A DNA stretch of 10,962 bases, taken from assembly GCA_964409985.1 (NCBI GenBank), contig CAYPEZ010000031.1:1-10962 (forward strand), read 5' to 3'. The notes beneath the pieces were generated by a model. That model saw only the letters and a program-made list of their open reading frames with translations, ran no database searches and was not told where the DNA came from. Shown piece after piece: positions 1 through 6,500 of the stretch. The position numbers and the translations under genes were made by a program. Origin of the DNA: CAYPEZ01 sp964409985 (GTDB lineage: Bacteria; Patescibacteriota; Minisyncoccia; Phycocordibacterales; UBA6899). Position 1 is the first letter of the stretch. Every line of letters begins with the position of its first letter.

Positions 1-25
1 GAGCTAGGATCAAACTCTAATGGAA
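1..25 (-). rRNA. rrs: 16S ribosomal RNA, first ~25 bases only (runs off the left edge)
   Basis: The minus strand of bases 18 to 1 reads AGAGTTTGATCCTAGCTC, which matches the conserved 5' start of bacterial 16S rRNA (E. coli positions 8-25, the 27F primer site) except for A in place of G at E. coli position 21. GAGTT (bases 17-13) can pair with AGCTC (bases 5-1), as in helix 1 of 16S, and the substitution turns a U-G pair into U-A, so it fits a folded rRNA. The mature 5' end is placed near base 25 by analogy with E. coli, where seven bases precede this motif. A promoter and structured leader lie directly upstream. Only the first ~25 bases are visible, so the rest of the gene is assumed. Confidence 0.85.
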
Positions 26-207
26 AAACGTATAATGAGACAAAAGAAAATACTGATCCGTTTCTTTGCACATCGAAGTGCTTTTTGTCTCACGCTTGCA
101 TATATTGGATTACTGTACCTATATTCCCCTGCACAATGTTTCCTGCCAGTGCTTTCTTCACCAACAAAAAACGGGGTTTTCAATGAACTCCCGTTCAAAA
201 GAACGTG
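26..207 (-). other. rRNA operon 5' leader with stem-loops
   Basis: This ~180-base stretch lies between the predicted transcription start (near 207) and the 16S 5' end and has no supported coding frame. It can fold. TGAGACAAAA and TTTTGTCTCA (36-45 and 83-92) form a perfect 10-bp stem. That stem encloses a small hairpin, GCAC (68-71) with GTGC (78-81). Nearer the promoter, CGTTC and GAACG (192-196 and 201-205) form a 5-bp stem with a four-base loop. Such leaders normally hold antitermination and rRNA-processing signals. The long stem near the 16S start may mark a processing site, but the trailer strand that usually pairs with the leader is outside the window. Confidence 0.6.
176..188 (-). promoter_or_regulatory. 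boxA-like antitermination motif in rRNA leader
   Basis: The minus strand reads GTTCATTGAAAAC, close to the boxA consensus recognised by NusB/NusE in many bacterial rRNA leaders (roughly TGTTCTTTGAAAAC). It lies about 20-30 bases downstream of the predicted start of transcription, where boxA is expected. The match is by eye and the motif is short, so this is a candidate only. Confidence 0.4.
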
Positions 208-213
208 CTGCCC

Positions 214-241
214 ATTATACTCACCGCAAGCAAACGGTCAA
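214..241 (-). promoter_or_regulatory. rRNA operon promoter (sigma70-type)
   Basis: The minus strand carries TTGACC (236-241) and a perfect TATAAT (214-219) separated by 16 bases. The stretch after the -10 box, GGGCAGC, is GC-rich, as is typical of the discriminator in rRNA promoters under stringent (ppGpp/initiating-nucleotide) control. Transcription should start near 206-208 and run left through the leader into 16S rRNA. There is no AT-rich UP element directly upstream of the -35 box; that stretch is GC-rich. With a near-consensus hexamer pair and 16S as the next gene, I am fairly confident of its role. Confidence 0.75.
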
Positions 242-307
242 GGGGCCCAGAAAGGAGGATTCGTGGCCCAATAAAGCCCCATTTTTACTTTCGCCTTTTT
301 GGAGTAC

Positions 308-532
308 CTATGCAGTCAGTCTCCATTCACTTCCCTCTTCTTTTTTGCTATCACTTTCTGTGAGAGTCACAGCAGAAACATCTTTGCGAGGAAGGGTTTC
401 GAGTATTTCTTGGATCTTTTTTGCATCATCCGCAGAAGGTGAGAACTCCACGGTGTCATGTGCCGCCTCTGGTGATTGGGCACCTTTCTGATGGGGGTTA
501 TTGTTATATGGATCGTATCCTTTCTCGTTCAT
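308..532 (-). CDS. Small acidic hypothetical protein (74 aa)
   Basis: I do not recognise this 74-residue protein. It is polar and acidic, with no signal peptide, membrane segment or cysteine. The N-terminus (residues 1-25) is rich in Asn, Pro, Gly and Tyr and probably disordered. Residues 34-47 (ADDAKKIQEILETL) could form one amphipathic helix, and the C-terminus is rich in Ser, Lys and Glu. The ATG at 532 is preceded at about nine bases by AGGA within a purine-rich run, an acceptable ribosome binding site. It follows secF by 84 bases on the same strand, with a strong hairpin between them, and ends 66 bases before the -35 box of the rRNA promoter. It is the only frame that fills this gap on the strand used by all its neighbours. 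A chance open frame cannot be excluded. Confidence 0.6.
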   Translation of the reverse strand: MNEKGYDPYNNNPHQKGAQSPEAAHDTVEFSPSADDAKKIQEILETLPRKDVSAVTLTESDSKKEEGSEWRLTA

Positions 533-557
533 ATATACTCATCCTACCCCTCCCCCA

Positions 558-593
558 CAACAAAACAACCCCCCCATGGGGATTGTTTTGTTG
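558..593 (-). terminator. Strong hairpin after secF (terminator-like, no clear U-tract)
   Basis: CAACAAAACAA (558-568) and TTGTTTTGTTG (583-593) are perfect 11-base inverted repeats. Four further G-C pairs can form inside (569-572 with 578-581) past a one-base bulge, leaving a five-base loop. The hairpin starts 23 bases beyond the secF stop. In the secF transcript the descending arm is itself U-rich (UUGUUUUGUUG), but what follows is G-rich, so it is not a textbook intrinsic terminator. It may end or attenuate the secDF transcript, or stabilise its 3' end. Confidence 0.5.
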
Positions 594-616
594 AGGAAAT
601 GTGGCGATACAAGTGA

Positions 617-1537
617 TTATTTCTTCTTCCCTGTCTTGTTTCCCTTTATTGCCTGCCAATTGGCGATCGTAACAAGAAGTGGCGAACCAAGGAAAATTGA
701 AGAATAGGTTCCAGCAACCACACCTACCAGGAGCGTGAGAGAAAAATTCTTCGTCGTCTCGCTTCCAACAAGATAGAGGGCAAGAGTGACGAGAACCACC
801 GTGAGTGATGTATTAATGGATCGAGAGAATGTTTGCTCAATGGACTTTCCTACGGTCTCCGCAAAATCTTTTGAGACATGATTTTTGAGGTTTTCGCGAG
901 TACGGTCAAACACCACAATAGAGTCATGCACTGAGAATCCGAGTACCGTAAGAATTGCGGTGATAAACAAAACGTCAATTTGTGCATCAATAAAGTAATG
1001 CCCAAGCGTCACATAGAGTCCCGTTGGAATAAGCACATCGTGAACGAGTGCAATGACCGTGGTCCCTCCGTACACCCACGATGAGACAGGCTCAGAGACA
1101 TGACGAAATGCGAAAGCAATGAAAAAGACAATGGCAAGAATCACCAGCGTCACAGCGATCCAAGCTTTTTGGCGAAGTTCTGCGCCGATAGTTGGCCCGA
1201 CTGAGTCAAAGCGAACAACGTCAAGAGCCTGGGCTCCCGAAAAAGAAGCAGAATTGATGAGTTTTACCCGCTCATTTTCTGTAATGGGCTTTGTTCGAAT
1301 GATAAAACCATTTTGCCCTGTTTCTTGGACCAGAGTTCCTTGCCACTCAAGTTTTGCAAGCTCGGTCTTTAGTGCGTCTGGTGTTGGGCGACCAGCAAGA
1401 TAATTGACTTCAAGAATGGCTCCTCCAGTAAATTCGATTCCTGGCTTGAGACCAAATGCGGAAATTGCCGCAACAGAGAGTGCGGTAAGAACAATCGAGA
1501 TCAGGTAAAAGTATTTTCTATAGGTGACGACCCACAT
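617..1537 (-). CDS. secF: Protein translocase subunit SecF
   Basis: SecF is the partner of SecD in the membrane complex that uses the proton gradient to complete Sec-dependent export on the outer face of the membrane. This 306-residue protein is close to the usual SecF length. An N-terminal membrane helix (about 9-29) is followed by the family motif GIEFTGG (33-39) and a small external domain (about 40-110). DSVGPTIGAELRQKA (111-125) leads into five more helices. VLGFSVHDSIVVFDRTREN (198-216) is the conserved helix-4/loop signature with the Asp of the proton path, and INTSLTVVLVTLALYLVG (241-258) is also typical. The tail is Lys-rich. It starts six bases after the secD stop with no evident ribosome binding site, suggesting translation coupled to secD. 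A hairpin follows the gene. Confidence 0.96.
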   Translation of the reverse strand: MWVVTYRKYFYLISIVLTALSVAAISAFGLKPGIEFTGGAILEVNYLAGRPTPDALKTELAKLEWQGTLVQETGQNGFIIRTKPITENERVKLINSASFSGAQALDVVRFDSVGPTIGAELRQKAWIAVTLVILAIVFFIAFAFRHVSEPVSSWVYGGTTVIALVHDVLIPTGLYVTLGHYFIDAQIDVLFITAILTVLGFSVHDSIVVFDRTRENLKNHVSKDFAETVGKSIEQTFSRSINTSLTVVLVTLALYLVGSETTKNFSLTLLVGVVAGTYSSIFLGSPLLVTIANWQAIKGNKTGKKK

Positions 1538-1543
1538 AAGAGA

Positions 1544-2932
1544 TTAGGAATGAAGCCCGGTGCCGAATAAGAATTTTACAACTGCGTTCTGACCACGTGA
1601 TGCAATAGCATAAAGGAATGATCGAGAAGCGGTAATAGCAGTAAACATGGAGACAAGGACTCCGATTCCAAGCGTCAGTGCGAATCCTTTGACGAGTGAT
1701 GTCCCGAACCAGAAGAGAATGACTGCAGAGATGAGTGACGAAGTATTTGAATCACGAATTGATGGCCACGCACGTGCAAATCCATCATGCATTGCTGACC
1801 AGAGATCCTTCCCTCGACGGAGCTCTTCTTTCATGCGTTCGAAGATAAGGATGTTTGCGTCTACAGCCATACCGATAGAAAGAATGAATCCGGCTATCCC
1901 AGCGGCTGTGAGCGTCACGGGTATAAGCTTAAAGACTGTAAGCATGAGTGCCACATACACAGCAAGTGCAACAACAGCAACGATACCTGGAAGACGATAC
2001 CAAAGAACAAGGAAACATGACACGATAAGGACACCGAGAATACCTGCATGAATACCGCTCTTGAGCGCCTTAGCTCCAAGAGCAGGGCCAATGGTTTGTG
2101 TTGAAAGGAGTGAGATCGGGACTGGAAGCGCTCCTGAATTGAGGCGTCCTACAAGCTCACGTCCCTCCTCTGGTGTGAAAGACCCGCTGATTTCTGCGTT
2201 TCCCCCAGTAATTTCCTGACGGACAACAGGGGTTGAAATTGGGGCACCGTCGAGATAAATAGCAACGACTTTTCCGACATTTTCTTTTGTTAGCTTTGCA
2301 AACAAATCTTTTCCTTCATCGTTGAACTCAAGAATGACACGAGGTTCACGAGTATTTGGATCGAATGCAAGAGTTGCACGAGACAAAAAAGCTCCCGTCA
2401 ATTCTGTAGGCACAAAATTCAAATCTTCTTTCAAAAGTGGGTCATTCAAAATTTCTGGGGGGATCTGCTTTCCTCCTTCACCTGCCTTTTGAGCTTTGTC
2501 TACCGCTGTTTTAATGGCCTCTTTTTCTGGGCCATCCGGTCTTTCTGTTTTGAATTCAAGAAGCGGGGTTGCTCCAATCATCGCAACTGCTTTTCCAATA
2601 TCAGTGACTCCTGGGAGTTCTACAATAAGGCGGTGTTCGGCTGACTCTCCAACTCCCCGAGTTTCAGCTTGCACAACAGGTTCAGCAACACCAAATAAAT
2701 TAATACGGCGTTCAATAACATCTCGGAGTGCGTCGACAGAACGTCCCACTTCACCGCTCGGGAGCTTTGACACATCGGCTTGATAGACAAGATGTGTACC
2801 GCCAGAAATATCGAGCCCATATTTAAAAGGAAAACTCGACCCAAAACGACCCGTTTGACTTGACCAAATAAAAAAACCAAGGGAAATACCCACCACAAGG
2901 ATCACGAGAGCAGACAATCGCTGAAACGTCAT
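1544..2932 (-). CDS. secD: Protein translocase subunit SecD
   Basis: SecD forms the larger half of the SecDF export motor. It has an N-terminal helix (about 7-24), then GLDISGGTHLVYQ (39-51, the family D1 motif) and the external P1 region, with a charged, probably flexible stretch at about 130-172. Five C-terminal helices (about 295-437) contain GMAVDANILIFERMKEEL (354-371), the signature with the Asp needed for proton movement. At 462 residues it is much shorter than the 615-residue E. coli protein, as in many Gram-positive and Patescibacteria SecD proteins; the loss lies in the external region. The ATG at 2932 is chosen because the hydrophobic N-terminus begins there. A TATAAT box lies only ten bases upstream, leaving no room for a Shine-Dalgarno site. 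secF follows directly, so the two form one unit. Confidence 0.97.
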   Translation of the reverse strand: MTFQRLSALVILVVGISLGFFIWSSQTGRFGSSFPFKYGLDISGGTHLVYQADVSKLPSGEVGRSVDALRDVIERRINLFGVAEPVVQAETRGVGESAEHRLIVELPGVTDIGKAVAMIGATPLLEFKTERPDGPEKEAIKTAVDKAQKAGEGGKQIPPEILNDPLLKEDLNFVPTELTGAFLSRATLAFDPNTREPRVILEFNDEGKDLFAKLTKENVGKVVAIYLDGAPISTPVVRQEITGGNAEISGSFTPEEGRELVGRLNSGALPVPISLLSTQTIGPALGAKALKSGIHAGILGVLIVSCFLVLWYRLPGIVAVVALAVYVALMLTVFKLIPVTLTAAGIAGFILSIGMAVDANILIFERMKEELRRGKDLWSAMHDGFARAWPSIRDSNTSSLISAVILFWFGTSLVKGFALTLGIGVLVSMFTAITASRSFLYAIASRGQNAVVKFLFGTGLHS

Positions 2933-2942
2933 AATGGGGGCT

Positions 2943-2971
2943 ATTATAGGGATATTTCCTTACTCAGTAAA
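2943..2971 (-). promoter_or_regulatory. secDF promoter, predicted (nearly) leaderless
   Basis: The minus strand has TTTACT (2966-2971), a 17-base spacer, and a perfect TATAAT (2943-2948). The secD ATG begins at 2932, only ten bases beyond the -10 box, so transcription should start about 3-4 bases before the start codon (near 2935-2936). No ribosome binding site could fit in such a transcript. The promoter lies just downstream of a possible terminator for the previous gene, so secDF is probably its own transcription unit. Confidence 0.65.
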
Positions 2972-2998
2972 GTTGCACTCTTAAAGAACATGTGGCAC

Positions 2999-3026
2999 AA
3001 AAAACCAGTCATATCTCCTACTGATC
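2999..3026 (-). terminator. Possible intrinsic terminator after the 151-aa gene
   Basis: On the minus strand GATCAGT (3026-3020) can pair with ACTGGTT (3009-3003) through seven pairs, two of them G-U, around a ten-base loop. The second arm runs into a six-T tract (3004-2999). The stop codon of the 151-residue gene (3020-3018) lies in the hairpin. The stem is weak, so the call rests mainly on the T-run and on the promoter for secD just beyond it. Confidence 0.4.
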
Positions 3027-3473
3027 TGGAGCAACCCCGCTTGTAGGCGCCGCAAGTGTACCGATTTCAATAACACGTTTTGCTACAGGATCATACAGAA
3101 TTGCACGAGAGTCTTTAGCGTAAATAAGCACACGGTCTCCAGCTTTTGCATTCTTGAAAAATGTTTGTCCTTTGAGTGACTCTGGGTCTACAACTGTCGC
3201 AATGGTAGGTTCCTCATCATTTGGAAGGACAACCAGCTTTCCTACCTCTTCAACGAGCTGGGTCTTACTTTGTGTTCGAGTTTCACGAAGAGTGTCTAAT
3301 TCGGATCTCACACTCGAAGCGCGATAAAAAGCATACCCTGCTATTCCAAGACCCAAGAGACCGAACCCAAAAAGTACTCCAATAAATAGCTTCAGGCGTG
3401 TCTTTGACACAACCATATCATCGGGATCAAACTGCTTTTGGGTCTGGCGACCAAGATTCACCTGATGCTGCAT
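3018..3473 (-). CDS. Conserved Patescibacteria-type single-pass membrane protein (151 aa)
   Basis: The function is unknown. A polar cytoplasmic N-terminus (1-27) is followed by one membrane helix (about 28-50) flanked by basic residues. Next comes a probable short coiled coil (about 52-80, SSVRSELDTLRETRTQSK and onward), then a compact domain (about 81-140) with the segments VVLPNDEEPTIATVVDPESL, FFKNAKAGDRVLIYAKDSRA and ILYDPVAKRVIEIG. From memory, this last domain (LP-x-E-P-T-x-A-T-V, FF-x-N-A-x-x-G-D-x-V-L-I-Y, I-L-Y-x-P) recurs in small membrane proteins of Patescibacteria/Saccharibacteria with no assigned role; I cannot check this here. The ATG at 3473 is the first possible start, because an in-frame TGA lies one codon before it. 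There is no well-spaced Shine-Dalgarno site but a -10-like TATACT sits seven bases upstream. It lies 48 bases after the large propeller gene. Confidence 0.85.
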   Translation of the reverse strand: MQHQVNLGRQTQKQFDPDDMVVSKTRLKLFIGVLFGFGLLGLGIAGYAFYRASSVRSELDTLRETRTQSKTQLVEEVGKLVVLPNDEEPTIATVVDPESLKGQTFFKNAKAGDRVLIYAKDSRAILYDPVAKRVIEIGTLAAPTSGVAPDQ

Positions 3474-3480
3474 AGGTCAA

Positions 3481-3486
3481 AGTATA
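3481..3486 (-). promoter_or_regulatory. -10-like box for a leaderless 151-aa mRNA
   Basis: The minus strand reads TATACT at 3486-3481, with exactly seven bases between it and the ATG at 3473, so transcription would begin at or next to the start codon. I see no good -35 hexamer at 16-18 bases. The nearest purine-rich AAGGAG run lies about 18 bases before the ATG, too far for a normal ribosome binding site. The two observations together favour a leaderless start, but readthrough from the upstream gene is also possible. Confidence 0.35.
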
Positions 3487-3521
3487 CCCTTCTCCTTCAA
3501 GAGAATCCATGTGTCTGTGTG

Positions 3522-6500
3522 CTACTCAATAGCTCCACCACCTTTAGAACTCCCTCCACCATGCGAGCTCCCTGACCCACCAGATTCACCTCCAGTACCA
3601 CTACCAGCGGTACCGCCACCATGAGGTGTTCCCCCTCCATCACTTTCAGTACTCCCCCCTCCAGCGACTGGACGTTGTTCCCCTGAAACAACAATCTGTG
3701 GCTGCACTGTATAAGTAAAATATGTTGTCGATCCATCATTTGTCACACGGAAACAATACGTCGTTCCAGGAGACACGTATTGAGTTGATCGCACGGAGTA
3801 TTCGATTTCTGAATAATAATCTCGCAAAATTGTCAGTGATGCGGACGTACTTGATGCGACCGTGACAAGGCCCGCAGAAAACGTCCCGACCGGATCAGTA
3901 AGCAGAGAGGCAACATTCGTTGTGACTGCCCCATCCGGAACATACTGTGAGTAGTCCATGACCCAGTGCTGCAACGAGAGCGTGCTGTCTGTCGGCACAG
4001 GAACCCAAACCGTACACGTACTCGACGAAACCTCAAGACGATACCGGTAGCTACTTGCTGCTGAACCTCCAGCATTATTGAGTTGAATACGCAATCGCTT
4101 GCGATCACCTTTGTAAGTACCTGTAGTCAACGAGGTGGATTCCCCAGCAGCAGCGGATGCCGTGGTCTCTATTCCATCATCATTACGCCAACGGTATCTC
4201 AGAAGATCAATTGAAGGAGACGCTATCGTTACAGAAAAAAGATCTGTACGCATGGTTGTTGCTTGTGTTGTTGTCCCTGTCACAGCACGGAGCGAGAGAT
4301 TCCCTGCTGGATCTATATATGTTGATACCCCAGTTGAAATGAGCGCACTGAGGGTGAAGTCCGTGTTTGGAGTCGGACTTGTATTCGTCGCAACTGTCTC
4401 CCATTTTCCAGCTGTTCTGTTGTATAGCTGCAGAAAGGTGGAGGTGGCCACAGAAAGCTGCCCTTCCCACGACACAGTAAATGAGTCTGAATTATTTCCA
4501 TGAGTCATCCTCCCTTGATACGCAATTGTCGTATTCGCCCCCCCAACAATACTATCTCTTGAATCATCGCTGGTTCCCACTTTTGTGTATTCATCATTGT
4601 CTAAGTAAAAACGTAAATCTGTTGTCGACGATGTCGGAAGGATCATGTTGGACCGAATGAATCCACAATCAAGAGAGTTACATTTTGTAAAATATAAATT
4701 TTTATCAGTATAACTTTCATGAATCATGATTGGGTACCCATCTACACCGATCGAAATTTCTGGCTCCCACCCGACATCATTTGTTCCATAAAGCATTCCA
4801 CCCGACGTTGAAGTGCATGAGGTGTTGTTGCAACGAATAAAACGTAAGTCTCTATTTACTAAATCTTGGTGAACCACAACAGGATATCCATCGACCCCAA
4901 GAGCTATTTCTGATTCGACTCCAACGCTTCCATTTCCTTCAAGGAGCACCCCGGAGGTCCCTGTACAACCAATATCTGAACAACGAAGATATCGTAGATC
5001 AAGATTTGTGGCATCTTGATGCACATACATTGGATTTCCATCTAACCCAAGAATTCCGGATGGATCCTCCCCAATATTGTTTGCTGTTTCTAGATACAAA
5101 CTATTGGTAACAGTGCAGTTCGCATTTGAACATTTTGTAAGTCTGAGGTCGGAAGTCGAGATATCGAGATGGGCGATGAATGGATTTCCATTAACACCCA
5201 ACATCATGGTGTTTCCATATCCGACAATATTCGTCGTCTCGAGGATTCGACTTGTGGTCGCAACACATGATGAATCTAAACACTCAGCATAATAAAGGTC
5301 ATCGCTTCCAGCGAGTAATGGTGTTCGCGTAAAACCATCTCCACCAAGGACCAGAGATGCGTCAGCTGAACCTCCCACATACATAATGAGCGAAGACGTC
5401 GATGTACATCCTCCATTTAAACAGCGGATCAGTCTCATGGAACTATTTCTGAAATGCCCAATGGTTGGGTAACCATTGGACCCAAGTGCAATCTGTGGCC
5501 ATGCAGGAACATTCTCTTTATCTGTAGATGCTTGATCAATCGCTGCGCCCGATGTTGCAGTACACACTGCATCCGAACAGACTAAAGATCGAATAGTAAA
5601 ATTCGTATAATCATAAAACGCAGCAAACGGATTTCCATCAATCCCAATGGTAAGAGCGGTCATTGACCCAACTGTATAGCGACCCTCAATCGAGAATGTT
5701 GAGGTTGCGCCCCTGGCCTCTTTAGAGATCTTTAGCACATCATTCATTGAAGATACTGTTGTGAGTGTAGGATACGCACTATATGTATCTAATACAGAAC
5801 GCGTTGGGTAGGCTCTTATAAGTCTAAATCTATACGTTTTTCCGACTAAAGCCCCTGACGTCTCAATGGCATATTGGAATTCTGTACACTGGCTTCCTCC
5901 AATTGAAACCGCTGATGAAGTCGCTTCTGCGACCACCGATCTTCCAGAGATATATGTTGCGCTTGCGTTACATGTCGTAGTCAATTTTCGTGACGGAAGT
6001 GGTGGGGAGCCCCATCGCGCTCGCATCGCAGTACGTTCTGAGAGAGAAACTCGGATTTCGGTTGTTGTTCCAACATCGACCCATGTATTTGGGCTATCGG
6101 TATTATTTTCATATTGGAGCACCCACGCCCCCGTAGAAGTCGCCTGCCCAGCATTATCAACCTGAATGCGAAGGTTCATTCTTTCCCCGATTTTCACGGA
6201 GCTAATGGGACTAGAAGTCGAAGACCCTGCACGAAGTGTATGTGTATTGAGATCAGATCCATCATCTGTATAGAAACCATATTGTCGCTGGGTTACGTTT
6301 TCTGGTGTCTCTACCGTGAAAAGGTCGGTGCGCATCACGGTTCCAACAGTCGTTGTGCCAGTAATAACTCGGGCAGCAATAACACCGGTTCCATCAAAAT
6401 AATTTGAAACATTCGTAATCGTTGTCGCAAGTGTAAAATCAGTATTTGCTGTGGGGCTTGTGTTGGTTGCAACTCCATCCCAACGAGAAGATGCTTGATT

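Noticed and set aside
31..36. TATAAT on the plus strand
   Set aside because: It lies in the leader stem region beside 16S, has no matching -35 hexamer that I can see, and no plus-strand gene follows it.
254..274. Plus-strand AGGAGG followed by GTG, resembling a ribosome binding site and start
   Set aside because: The frame reads GTG GCC CAA TAA and stops after three codons.
242..280. GGGGC/GCCCC inverted repeat upstream of the rRNA promoter, considered as a terminator for the 74-aa gene
   Set aside because: The loop is long (about 29 bases), alternative pairings compete, and no T-run follows on the minus strand.
243..281. Minus-strand 13-codon frame starting ATGGGGCTTTAT
   Set aside because: It is very short, has no clear ribosome binding site and no recognisable leader-peptide feature; it ends beside the rRNA promoter.
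20..491. Plus-strand open frames at 20-274 and 66-491
   Set aside because: They run across the rRNA leader and promoter and antisense to the 74-aa gene, have no domain-like content, and have no ribosome binding site at the starts.
1119..2783. Plus-strand open frames opposite secD and secF (1119-1403, 1647-2051, 2496-2783)
   Set aside because: They are antisense shadows of strongly conserved SecD/SecF coding sequence and have no credible protein features.
3490..3505. TTCTC/GAGAA hairpin between the propeller gene and the 151-aa gene, considered as a terminator
   Set aside because: It has only five pairs and no T-run follows, so it gives no real support for termination.
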